64,000 nt of DNA from Pegoplata infirma (lineage: Eukaryota > Arthropoda > Insecta > Diptera > Anthomyiidae), in contig OY992537.1 of the NCBI GenBank assembly GCA_963921195.1, positions 125,103,347-125,167,346 of the forward strand, read 5' to 3'. The notes under the pieces were generated by a model. That model saw only the letters and a list, made by a program, of their open reading frames with translations. It did not search any database and was not told where the DNA came from. Shown here piece by piece: positions 1 through 8,620 of this stretch; the first letter of the stretch is position 1, and every line of letters starts with the position of its first letter. A program made the position numbers and the translations under genes.

Positions 1-388
1 GACATTATTACCTACAAAATTTCGAAAACATACCTATTAAAATGCGGCTATTAGAGTAATTTGAGCCAAAACTAAAGAGGACCTTTCTATGGGGGCTAAG
101 TCTAAATATGGACCGATTTTTTCCAATTTCAATAGGCTTCGTCCTTGAGCCAAAAGTTTCAAATTTCAAGTGAGTTTATTAAAAATTGCGACCTGTATCG
201 TGTTTACACCGTTTACATGGACAGACAGACAGACGGACGGACGGACATCGCTAAATCTACTCAAAAAGTGATTCTGAGTCGATCGGTGTACTTAAAAGTG
301 GGTCTAGGACCAATATTTCGGGTAGTTACAAACATCAGCACAAATTTATTATACCCTGTACCACAGTGTGGTGTAGGGTATAGAGTAT
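1..388 (-). mobile_element. mini-me-like (GTCY)n dispersed repeat, palindromic-terminus subfamily, cut by window edge
   Basis: Read on the minus strand this copy has the terminal palindrome (about 350-388, CCCTGTACCACAGTGTGG type), a conserved core containing 'GGTCCTAGACCCAC'-like sequence, and a (GTCC/GTCT)n block seen here as GGAC/AGAC repeats at about 219-245. This TA-rich/GTCY layout matches my recollection of the dipteran mini-me (Helitron-like) repeats. The small ORF across it is a by-product of the repeat. The element continues past the window start. A second copy with the same kind of terminus lies near 49565-49795. Confidence 0.6.
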
Positions 389-774
389 AGTTTTATTGTG
401 GCACACAGCCAAATATCTTTCTGACTTGTTTCTTTTTTTTCATAGAAACCAATCATTAAGTAAATTTTATGAAATTCTTTCATTTCTATAAAATGCCCCA
501 TTAAAACTTTTATCCACAATTCTAAAAAGTCTTAACTTAATTCCATTAAATAGAGAATAAGCATAAAAAAGTACGGAATTTTAGTATTTGAAATAGTTTT
601 TATATCTTTTATCCCATCAAGTCCAATTGTAATTTAATGAAAATAATATAGGGTCTCAGGGAAACATGTTTTAGTGGGTGTGTGAGTGTGTATGTGTAGC
701 TATGATTCTATGGTTTTGATTTGTGAAACACAGTTTTTATTAAATCCAGTTTTTCTTTCACTAAAGAAAAACTA
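389..774. other. AT-rich stretch with no recognisable gene
   Basis: Low-complexity AT-rich DNA lies between the first repeat and the MITE that starts at 775. I see no coding, RNA or repeat signature here. Confidence 0.5.
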
Positions 775-1310
775 CACTCAAAATAGATTCTCTGTCCAAT
801 CAGCAAAAAAATCTGCTGAAAATGCACACATTTTGAGTCATATGAGAAATATTCTGATTTTAGCGAACAGGGTTTTGCTGAAAATATGGCATGATAATCT
901 TGGTAAAAACTTTTGTTTTTTAAAAATTAATTTTCACGTTAAAAAAAATTTAAAAATTGTAAAATTAGCAATATAATCTACTGATTTTTTTTTTAGTTTT
1001 GTCAATTATTACACTGAAAGAATTATTGTTCATAATATCTATGAACATATTTCATAAAACCAAATTCATAGAATCTTTGAAACAATTCATTGGCTGAATG
1101 AATATTCATTAGTATTGTGAAATATTTCATAGAATTTTATTCATAGATTTTGTAAGATTCATAGAAAAAATTCATAGAAAAAAATGTTATTAATAATTTT
1201 TTAAAAATTAAAATAATGTTACAATAATTAAATAATTTGAATAAATATATTAAAAAAATATAAAAAATATAAAAAAAACATAAAAAACGTAAAAAAAAAA
1301 AAAAAAAATA

Positions 1311-1394
1311 TTGCCGCCCTGGCGAGGTTCGAACCCAAGACCTACCGGCTGGGAAATTTATAATCGACGCCTTAGCTATCAGCGCCACCAAAGG
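1311..1394 (-). ncRNA. tRNA-like sequence (SINE-head or tRNA pseudogene) inside a MITE
   Basis: On the minus strand an A-box-like TAGCTAAGGCG (1368-1378) lies about 32 bp before a good B box GGGTTCGAACC (1326-1336). This is the internal RNA polymerase III promoter layout of tRNAs. The acceptor stem does not pair convincingly, so it is not called a functional tRNA. A run of about 19 A on the plus strand (about 1291-1309) means transcription would meet a T-run terminator directly after the cassette. Confidence 0.5.
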
Positions 1395-1562
1395 AAGAAA
1401 ACCTCGCCGACTAACACTTAGTTTTGTAATGTTCGTTATTTTTTTTCTGCAAATACACAAACATTTTGTTTTCTACAAACATACACACAGATTTTGGCAG
1501 AGCATTGTGGCAGAGCATAATATTTTAAAGCAGAAAATGGATTTTAAGTGTTATAACTTGTT

Positions 1563-1638
1563 TATTTACTTTAGCTCAGTGGTTAGAGACTTAGCTTTAC
1601 AAACAACTGGTATTGTGTTCAAATCTCGGTGGGGATAA
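1563..1638 (+). ncRNA. second tRNA-like sequence in the same MITE
   Basis: The A-box-like TTAGCTCAGTGG (1571-1582) matches the usual tRNA D-arm 'TAGCTCAGTGGTTAGAG'. The B-box-like GTGTTCAAATC (1615-1625) is one or two changes from GGTTCRANTCC. Stem pairing is poor. It points away from the minus-strand cassette at 1311-1394, so the two would be transcribed divergently. Confidence 0.5.
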
Positions 1639-2176
1639 GTTAAAAATAAATAAATTTTTAAAAATAGAATCTTGTAAATAAATAAAAATAAATTAATAAA
1701 GTAAATAAAAATTAAATAATAAAATAAATAAAAATAGAATTGAACAATAAAATTTTTTTCCATAGCCTATGAACTTTTTCATAGGTATCTGGTTTCTATG
1801 AATTTGTTTCATAGATTCTATGAAGGGCATCATTGGCTCACTTCTAATGATTTTTTTCATAGAATCAATGTACGTTTTCATAGCCGTAATGAACAAAATT
1901 CTTTCAGTGTAGTCTCAATCTTTTTAATTGTATAAAAACGCAAAAAATTAACGCTTTGAAAAAAAACTTAAGAAAGTTTTCTTGAAAAAAACGATGACAG
2001 CAAACTATTTCTGTAAAATTACAAAATAATTTGCTAAAAATATGCTCAAAAATATGTTTAAAAATGTCGTTTTGATTGGGTAAAAAAAACAAACAAAAAT
2101 TAACACTGAAAAAATAAAATATTTGTAGAAAATTTTCATGAAAAAAGAATGACAGCAAACTAAAGAGGGAGAATAG

Positions 2177-2643
2177 TGTAATGACTGGTGGTCATTTATA
2201 AAAAGAGTTCCCTATTTCTGTTGGGTAATTTAATTTGGCCGGCGTTTGAAACGCCACTGGCACTAATGTTAATGCCGGCACTAACAAGCGCCAAGGCAAA
2301 GCACTACTTGGAGTGCTGGTGGTTTAAATTAAAAAGAAAACAAAGAGCCAATTGCTCGGCTAAGTTTCGAGTTAGAATTTTGAAATGATCCTTTATTACA
2401 AAATTTGTCTCCTTATAAACTAAAATAACGGTACTTAAATCTAATCCTTAATCTAACTATTTACAAGCAATTATATGCTTACACATACATACATAAGAAT
2501 ATTGTTTATTTACTAATAAATAAATAAATAAATAACACAGCTGATTATAAAAACAGCTGATTCAAAATATAAATTATACAGCTGATTAGAGATGTGTAAT
2601 AAATGATAATAAATGATTAGAGATGTGTAATAAATACATTACA
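2177..2643 (-). repeat. 3' LTR of the retrotransposon
   Basis: 467 bp, bounded by the inverted TGTAATG/CATTACA. It is identical by eye to the 5' LTR except for one extra 4-bp unit in a short AAAT run near 2515-2534. On the minus strand the first part (U3) holds three CAGCTG E-box cores, a 22-bp direct repeat and several AT-rich blocks. AATAAA-type polyadenylation signals occur further in. A 66-codon plus-strand ORF here and in the other LTR is an antisense by-product. Confidence 0.95.
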
Positions 2644-2658
2644 CCCTCACCCTTTATT
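2644..2658 (-). promoter_or_regulatory. Polypurine tract
   Basis: On the minus strand AATAAAGGGTGAGGG abuts the 3' LTR directly. A purine run at this place primes plus-strand DNA synthesis in LTR retrotransposons. Confidence 0.85.
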
Positions 2659-2714
2659 GAAAAAAAAAAAAATTAAATATAATTTTTTTTTTTTTTTTAT
2701 ATAATGCAATTCAT

Positions 2715-5700
2715 TTAATTATATTTTTTTAACATATTATTATGATATTTTCTCATTTTTCCTCCTATATCTAAAATAGAATTAACTCCTTGTTTTTCTA
2801 TTATCCTGTATGGCCCATGATATGGTGCCTGATTTTTCTTCCTGTTTACTGTTCTTAGTAGCACTAGCTCTCCTACTTCTAAATTAAGAGATTTCGTGTT
2901 TTGAAATTTATTCACTCTACTGACTTTAGCTATTTCTAAATATTCTTTTGTTTTCTCTAAAGAAAATTTTAATCTTTGCTTTAACTCTTTTGCATAATTT
3001 TCTATGTTGTAAATTTTTTCATTACTTCTAATCTCATCATTTGGCAGGTAAGGTAACTTCCCAAAGACCAATTCATATGGCGTGTAATTTGTATCTATGT
3101 GTGGCGTTGTATTGTACGCGAATGTAAAATATTGAACCCAATTATCCCATTCACTATCTTTACAGAAGTTTAATAAAAATTCGTTGAGTACTCTATGATT
3201 TCGTTCTAATGAGCCCAAAGTCTCATGATGGTAAGCGCTAAAAATTTGTTTTATATCTAACAATTTGCATATTTCTGACATTAATTCGTTTGTGAATTCA
3301 GTACCCTTATCTGATTTTAAGATTTTAAAATTACCGTATTTCAAAATAAATTGTTCTACTAGTGTTTTTGCCACTGTTTTCGCCTCTTTAGTCTCCATAG
3401 GAAATGCTACCACGTATTTTGTAAGTTCGCATTGAATTGTAAGTATGTATCGGTTGTAGTTTGACAAACGCAAAGGTCCAACCGTATCGATTGACACCAC
3501 CTCAAAGCTAGTTCCTGGTGTGTCTGTTAACATCATTTTTTCTTTTATATGTTTAGTTTGTTTATTTATTTTGCACTGTTTGCAATTCAAAATATGTTGT
3601 TTTACCATTTTGCTCATATTCTTCCATATGTAACGCTGCTTCAGCTTTAAAACCGTCTTTCTGATGCCTAAATGTCCTCCATGAGTTGAATTGTGGTATT
3701 CATTTATAAGTTTCATCTGTGTTTCTTTACAAAGTATTCGTTTTGGTTCTTCATATATTAATATTTTTAAATTTGTTTTTGTTTTCAATTGTAATTTGTT
3801 GTATAAATTTTTAAATTTGTCCATGGCCATGGTTTTAAATATTACATCGTTTTTACTCAACGCTAGCTCGGTTATTCTTAAATCACGCATTTTTGATAAC
3901 AGTTTCTTCAACGTCAACGTTGTGCTCGATGAATTATCGCTGCATCTTACTATGATTTCATTATCCGATACTTCTATTAAATTATTTTTAAAATCTTTAT
4001 GTATTTGAAACTTAAGTTTTCTTGTTTTACGTAAATCTGATATCGATGTGCAGTCCCAGACAAAAAGTTGATCAGGCCTTTGCTCGGACGTACATTTTGC
4101 ATTGTTTGTAATGTCAGGGTTATTTTCATTTTCCAATTGTTTTTTCTTGTTTCTGGTTATTGCTAACACCTTCTTAGCTGATTCATCCACTTCTGGGATC
4201 ATTGCTCTCAATGTGTCGCTATTCAAAACTATTCTTGATAATGCATCCGCATTCGTATTCATTTTTCCTTTCTTGTATTGTATTTCGAAATTGTAATCAG
4301 ATAAATCCATTCTAATTCGTGTCATTTTTGACGACGGGTTTTTGTGTGAAAATAGAGAAATTAACGGTCTGTGGTCAGTGACTACGATAAAATCTCTACC
4401 ATATAGGTAAGGTCTAAAAAAATTTATTCCCCAATGAATAGCTAACAACTCCTTTTCTATTGTAGGTTTGTTTAGGTCATGTTTTGATAATGATTTGCTT
4501 GCGTATGAAATTGGTAAATCTGTTCCAACTTCACCTTGCGATAAAACTGCACCAAGAGCATAATTTGACGCATCTGTGGTTAAAATGAATGGTTTGGTAA
4601 AATCTGGGTATCGAAGTATTGGTGGTTTCATAAGCTTTTCTTTTAGTGTTTCGAACGAGTCTTGACATTCCTTGTTCCATAGAAAAGGTTTGTTTTTCTT
4701 TAATAGTGCATTTAAATTTTTAGCTATGTCTGCAAATTTTGGTATAAATCGGCGATAGTAATTGCAAAAAGCCACAAATCTTCTTACTTCATCTGCACTT
4801 GTTGGAACTGGATAGTTTATTATCACGTCATCCTTAGCTGGATCTGTTGTAATTCCTTTATTTGTTATGAGGTGCCCAAGATACACTACCTCTGGTTTCA
4901 AAAAACTGCACTTGCTTGCATTTAATTTGAGGTTGTATTTCATTAATCTTTGAAAAACCTTTTTTAAATTGTCGTTGTGGTGCTTTAAACTGCATCCAAA
5001 TACAATAATGTCATCCACATATAAAAAAGCTTCAGCATCTAAGCCACTAAGCGCAATTGTTAACATTCTCTGAAAACTGTTTGAAGATATTTTCAAACCG
5101 TAAGGTAATCGCTTAAATTGGTAATGACCATTTCCTGTGGAAAATGCTGTCAAAGGGCGTGAATTTTTATGTAACTTTATTTGATGGAATGAACTTGTCA
5201 TGTCCAACGTTGAAAAATATTTGGCTCTACCAAGTTTGTCGAGCACATCTTCTATTCTTGTCAGCGGAAATTTGTCGTTGACTATCTTCTCGTTTAGTTT
5301 ACGGAAATCTACTACTAGACGCCATTTTTTTGTATCATCTGTTGACTTTTTTGGTACCACAAGTAGTGGTGAATTGTATGGGCTAACCGAATTCTCAATG
5401 ATGTTGTCGCCTAATAATTGGTCAACCTGATTATTTATTTCCTCTACTTGTGTCTGTGGAAGTCTGTAGTTTTTAATATATACCGGTGTTGAATCTGTTG
5501 TTTGTATTTGTTGTGTATAAAAATTATTAACACTTAGTTCTTCCCCTGGAAGATGGAAAACATCTTGAAATTCTTTAAAAATTTCTCTTAGAGATTTTTC
5601 TGCATGTGGGTCACTTCCCCCAATATCTAAAATATTCAAAAGTGTACTTAATCTGTCACTGTCATGCTGACTCGATTTTCTCGTCGAATATACATTGTAG

Positions 5701-6341
5701 TTTTTAAGTGGTTTTATTTTGCAACTTTCACTCTTAAAAATTACACTGTTATCAGTAGTATTTAGTACCTTAACATGTGCTATACCTTTCGCGGGTATTA
5801 AAGTATTTCCTAAAAATACCCCTTCGGCTAACTCCTCACTCAGCACAATGCTGTCTTCATTTACTTCTACATCAAAAGGAATGATTGCCTCTGTTCTTGC
5901 TGGTACAACCATGTTTATCGGTTGAATTGTTTTTGAATTCATTGGTATGACAACCTCCTTCTCATTTATATTAAAAGTGATTGTGTATGTTTCAAAATCT
6001 ATCTTACATAAGTGTTTTTCCAAAATGTCCCGTCCGACTATTCCATCGGTTTGGATTGGAAAATCATTTTCCACAATGTGAAAACTGTGTTGAAAAGTTT
6101 CTTCTCCAATTTTTAGATTTAAATTCTTTGTGCCTATACAATCTACGGCTTCTTTTGTTATACCGGTTAATCTGACAATTTCTGTTGTATTTATATTACA
6201 GAAATTTTTATTTTTACATATTGAAATATCCGCCCCCGTATCAACTAAAAATTTTAGACTCCTATTAATATTACAACATTCTAAAGTTATGTATACATTT
6301 ATGTTGCTCGATATTCTATATATTGTTAACTTTGGCCTCAT
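2715..6341 (-). CDS. pol: Pol polyprotein: protease, reverse transcriptase, RNase H, integrase
   Basis: 1208 residues counted from the first Met. The frame stays open upstream into the end of gag, so it is probably made as a Gag-Pol fusion by -1 frameshifting and this Met need not be used. Aspartic protease: DTG at 34-36, with a GRDIL segment near 100-106. Reverse transcriptase: about 285-470, catalytic YVDD at 441-444 with the LPYGLK segment before it. RNase H: from about 585 (TTDAS), with ELLAIHW and TDHRP blocks and NADALSR at its end. Integrase: HHCC zinc finger (H-x3-H ... C-x2-C) near 890-925, then D952, D1011 and E1046. The second D and E are separated by 34 residues. The C-terminal tail has a GPYRIIE segment. 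All catalytic residues I looked for are present and no stop or frameshift was seen. It copies the element's RNA and inserts the DNA into the host genome. Confidence 0.95.
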   Translation of the reverse strand: MRPKLTIYRISSNINVYITLECCNINRSLKFLVDTGADISICKNKNFCNINTTEIVRLTGITKEAVDCIGTKNLNLKIGEETFQHSFHIVENDFPIQTDGIVGRDILEKHLCKIDFETYTITFNINEKEVVIPMNSKTIQPINMVVPARTEAIIPFDVEVNEDSIVLSEELAEGVFLGNTLIPAKGIAHVKVLNTTDNSVIFKSESCKIKPLKNYNVYSTRKSSQHDSDRLSTLLNILDIGGSDPHAEKSLREIFKEFQDVFHLPGEELSVNNFYTQQIQTTDSTPVYIKNYRLPQTQVEEINNQVDQLLGDNIIENSVSPYNSPLLVVPKKSTDDTKKWRLVVDFRKLNEKIVNDKFPLTRIEDVLDKLGRAKYFSTLDMTSSFHQIKLHKNSRPLTAFSTGNGHYQFKRLPYGLKISSNSFQRMLTIALSGLDAEAFLYVDDIIVFGCSLKHHNDNLKKVFQRLMKYNLKLNASKCSFLKPEVVYLGHLITNKGITTDPAKDDVIINYPVPTSADEVRRFVAFCNYYRRFIPKFADIAKNLNALLKKNKPFLWNKECQDSFETLKEKLMKPPILRYPDFTKPFILTTDASNYALGAVLSQGEVGTDLPISYASKSLSKHDLNKPTIEKELLAIHWGINFFRPYLYGRDFIVVTDHRPLISLFSHKNPSSKMTRIRMDLSDYNFEIQYKKGKMNTNADALSRIVLNSDTLRAMIPEVDESAKKVLAITRNKKKQLENENNPDITNNAKCTSEQRPDQLFVWDCTSISDLRKTRKLKFQIHKDFKNNLIEVSDNEIIVRCSDNSSSTTLTLKKLLSKMRDLRITELALSKNDVIFKTMAMDKFKNLYNKLQLKTKTNLKILIYEEPKRILCKETQMKLINEYHNSTHGGHLGIRKTVLKLKQRYIWKNMSKMVKQHILNCKQCKINKQTKHIKEKMMLTDTPGTSFEVVSIDTVGPLRLSNYNRYILTIQCELTKYVVAFPMETKEAKTVAKTLVEQFILKYGNFKILKSDKGTEFTNELMSEICKLLDIKQIFSAYHHETLGSLERNHRVLNEFLLNFCKDSEWDNWVQYFTFAYNTTPHIDTNYTPYELVFGKLPYLPNDEIRSNEKIYNIENYAKELKQRLKFSLEKTKEYLEIAKVSRVNKFQNTKSLNLEVGELVLLRTVNRKKNQAPYHGPYRIIEKQGVNSILDIGGKMRKYHNNMLKKYN

Positions 6342-6342
6342 T

Positions 6343-6380
6343 GGGCAACTTTTTCTGTTACCCGGCCCCCTTAGTTTCCC
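6343..6380 (-). promoter_or_regulatory. -1 ribosomal frameshift signal between gag and pol
   Basis: On the minus strand the heptamer GGGAAAC (6374-6380), in gag phase G-GGA-AAC, immediately precedes the gag stop TAA (6371-6373). It fits the X XXY YYZ slippery rule, and slipping by -1 enters the open pol frame. Ten bases after it a 7-bp stem (GGGTAAC with GTTGCCC, one G-U pair) closes a 7-base A-rich loop (6343-6363). GGCC segments can extend the stem, bringing the spacer to about six bases. This is the standard layout of a -1 frameshift site. The function is inferred, the sequence elements are seen. Confidence 0.8.
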
Positions 6381-7651
6381 TCATCAGCATTATAGTGTAA
6401 AGACTTGTATGCGTTATTTTTACTACTTTGTGCTTTCTTGCTGTTATCACTATTTTCATTGAAACCGTTGCTTCTAGTGGGGTTTTTATTTTGATTATAA
6501 TTACTATTTTTGAAGTTGTTGTTGCCATTATTTTTATTGTTATAATTGTTGTTTCCAAAATCGCCATTATTTTTTCTAAAACTGTAGTTCGCACCATTGG
6601 TGTTTCTGTAACTGTTGTTTGAACCATTGCTGTTCCTGTAATTGTTGTTATAATTATTGTTTTTTCTAAAATTGTTGTTTGAGCTATTGTTGTTTCTATA
6701 ATTGTTGTGAAAACCATTATTGTTTCTATAATTGTTGTTAAAACCATTGTTTTTTCTAAAATTGTTACTTGAACGGCTATCTATGCGAAAAAGGTTCATA
6801 TTATCTACTCCTAAATTTCTTTCTGCCGTCATGCATCTTTCAACTGCCTCATTTAATGATTTTGGCATATTTGCCAATAAAAGTGGTTGATATTCAACAT
6901 TCACTCCTTTCATAAATACATTGAGCGCAACACTATCACTCACTTTGTAAATAGCATCTTTAGCTTCTTGTGTAGGGTTTGGTAAATTTTTAATTTCAAA
7001 ATTACTCATATGGTCTGAAAGTTCGGCAATTTTCTTCCTAAAATCAGATATGTTACTCTTATCTTGCTTTGTAGTACCTAACTCTGTCAGAACTTGTTGA
7101 AGCGTTTTCGGATTAGGAAAAGCGCTTTCCAATGCTTTTTTCAAATCATCAAAAGTTACTGGTCGGTTTGAACGACCTAAAATACTTCGCACATTTACCG
7201 ATAATTTAAAATTGTAGATGTACTTAACGAATATTTCTCTATCTTCTTGTTTTATCAAATCATGTAACAATTCCGATTGAGTTATAAAATCCTCTAAGTA
7301 TTCGTAAGAACCTTTAAAAACTTGTAGGTTTTTACTAACCATACCAATATCAAAATTAGCCATTTTTGGTAAATTACCTTCTTGCCTATCCTGTTCAGTA
7401 TCTCTCTTCTTTATATTTATATTTTCAATTATCTCAATTAATTCCCTGTGCAAACTTTCAAATTCTATTTTAAGTGTTTCACTATTTTTATCTTCACTAT
7501 CTAAAGTAAACTCTTCAACGCTATTTTTTAAAAACGCTAATCTTTCTAATTTATTTTCTTTATATTTCTCTTCATAAATTCTGTTTTTGCTCTTTTTTAT
7601 ATTCAATTTGAGCCTTTCTAACTCCTCAATACATTCATTTATAAAATTCAT
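6371..7651 (-). CDS. gag: Gag structural protein with Asn-rich C-terminal tail
   Basis: 426 residues. Residues 1-95 are charged and helical with heptad-like leucines (coiled coil likely). About 98-285 looks like a retrotransposon capsid region, beginning MANFDIGMVSKNLQVFKG with an F-x-G-x3-Y-L-x-D-F pattern. From about 293 to 410 the protein is a low-complexity array of Asn with Phe/Tyr-Arg spacers ([FY]RNNNG-type units). It has no cysteine, so the CCHC zinc knuckle common in Gag is absent. The basic Asn/Arg tail may bind RNA instead. Its DNA (about 6440-6775) is a degenerate tandem repeat. Gag assembles the virus-like particle. It ends at the slippery heptamer that leads into pol. Met1 fits the longest frame; a Met near residue 97 is an alternative start. 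Confidence 0.9.
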   Translation of the reverse strand: MNFINECIEELERLKLNIKKSKNRIYEEKYKENKLERLAFLKNSVEEFTLDSEDKNSETLKIEFESLHRELIEIIENINIKKRDTEQDRQEGNLPKMANFDIGMVSKNLQVFKGSYEYLEDFITQSELLHDLIKQEDREIFVKYIYNFKLSVNVRSILGRSNRPVTFDDLKKALESAFPNPKTLQQVLTELGTTKQDKSNISDFRKKIAELSDHMSNFEIKNLPNPTQEAKDAIYKVSDSVALNVFMKGVNVEYQPLLLANMPKSLNEAVERCMTAERNLGVDNMNLFRIDSRSSNNFRKNNGFNNNYRNNNGFHNNYRNNNSSNNNFRKNNNYNNNYRNSNGSNNSYRNTNGANYSFRKNNGDFGNNNYNNKNNGNNNFKNSNYNQNKNPTRSNGFNENSDNSKKAQSSKNNAYKSLHYNADEGN

Positions 7652-8248
7652 TTATAAAATGAAAATAAAAAAAAATATATTTAATATAAAATTTTTGTTA
7701 ATTTAATACTATAATTTCTCCAAGTGTATTAATATACAAAATATTTGAGTACTTCATTTTAATATTAGTTTTAAATAAAACAAAATTTAGTTAAAAGAAA
7801 TTTTTATCTTTCTACTTCAATAATTTTTCTAAGTGTATGGGTACCGATTACTCAAATACAAAATACAACTCTAAGTGCATGGGTAAATACAACCCTGTAA
7901 TGGTTGATGTTCAGTGATAAGCTGATCTATAAAATACAACTCTACGATGGTTGACGTTTAATTGTCAGCTGATCGGTAGATGACTTTTTCGTATTCCTTT
8001 TAATGTGCTTTTTCTTTTTAACAAGTGTTAATTTAATAAATTTTTAAAGTTTCTAATTTAAAGTTTTTAAATTCAATTAAATTTTTCCTCAAACTTTAAA
8101 ATCAAGTGTTGTGTTTTTTTTCAAATAAAATAATATTGTACAATTTGTATTTTTCTTTAGCACAATAAAATAAAAATATTTTTAATGCCTCATAATGGCG
8201 TGTTTTCGTGTTTTATTTTTTTATGTTTTTTTTTTTATAATAAAAAAA
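7652..8248 (-). other. AT-rich leader between the small ORF and gag
   Basis: About 600 bp of untranslated internal sequence. It contains diverged direct repeats of AATACAACTCTA (about 7860-7945) and CAGCTGATC-type motifs near 7918-7975. No ORF is evident. It probably carries packaging or translation signals, but nothing specific is visible. Confidence 0.6.
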
Positions 8249-8620
8249 TCATTTGTTTTTGTGAGCTTTTAACTCATGCGTGATCGCATCGATTTGCTCC
8301 CAAATTTCAGTGGCCCGTTCCCAAGATGGTGGAGTTTCGGACGAAACAATGTTTTTCAACGAAGCCAATTTCCTTCGCAGCTTCACTATTCTGCCTGCTC
8401 TCCTTCTTTTTGGTTTTTGTGTTGGCGGGATTGCAGTCAACTCTTCTTCTTTTCTGCGCTGCTGCCGCTGTAAATATTCCGTAATGGTTATTGGTTGTGG
8501 TTGTTGTTTAGCTGGAGTCTTTCCTGTATTGGTTGGTGCTGTCGTGTAATTATTACCAGTGACCGGCACAGAAGTTTTTTCCAAATTAGGCAGGATCGCC
8601 ATGTAATGACTGGTGGTCAT
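8249..8620 (-). CDS. Small basic leader ORF upstream of gag (unknown function)
   Basis: The longest frame has 123 residues and starts within the 5' LTR (8620). A second ATG, Met7 (8600-8602), straddles the LTR/primer-binding-site junction and gives 117 residues. The primer-binding site would therefore be read as coding sequence. Residues 20-50 are rich in Thr, Pro and Gln; 51-60 are charged (QRQQRRKEEE); 69-85 form a strongly basic cluster (KPKRRRAGR, KLRRK) that could bind nucleic acid or act as a nuclear signal; 97-121 could be an amphipathic helix. No cysteine, catalytic motif or membrane segment is present. I recall that the related 412 element has extra small ORFs before gag, so this may be a group trait. 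It could be a real accessory protein, a regulatory upstream ORF, or the first exon of a spliced product. Confidence 0.55.
   Translation of the reverse strand: MTTSHYMAILPNLEKTSVPVTGNNYTTAPTNTGKTPAKQQPQPITITEYLQRQQRRKEEELTAIPPTQKPKRRRAGRIVKLRRKLASLKNIVSSETPPSWERATEIWEQIDAITHELKAHKNK
8589..8601 (-). promoter_or_regulatory. Primer-binding site
   Basis: TGGCGATCCTGCC on the minus strand starts directly at the inner edge of the 5' LTR. The initial TGG pairs with a tRNA CCA end. The TGGCGA start is like that of mdg1/412-group sites, which I recall as tRNA-Arg type, but I could not confirm the tRNA. Confidence 0.75.

Larger units (their letters stand above)
1012..1909. mobile_element. TA-flanked MITE with two tRNA-like cassettes
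   Basis: The ends CACTGAAAGAATTATTGTTC and, reversed, CACTGAAAGAATTTTGTTCA form a TIR of about 22 bp with one indel, flanked by TA at 1010-1011 and 1910-1911. Subterminal regions are full of copies of TTCATAGAA/TTCTATGAA, a typical subterminal repeat pattern. The interior holds two divergently oriented tRNA-like sequences (1311-1394 minus, 1563-1638 plus). The reading frames here are short and show no protein family. It is nested in the MITE 775-9227 and therefore younger than it. Confidence 0.75.

Noticed and set aside
2188..2388. 66-codon plus-strand ORF, identical at 8613-8813
   Set aside because: It is antisense within the two LTRs; its duplication is simply that of the LTR. No protein features.
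2644..2714. env gene after pol
   Set aside because: Only about 70 bp separate the pol stop from the 3' LTR, so there is no room for an envelope gene.
6358..6747. 129-codon Thr/Ile-rich ORF overlapping gag
   Set aside because: Alternative frame of the Asn-rich gag repeat; periodicity comes from the DNA repeat.
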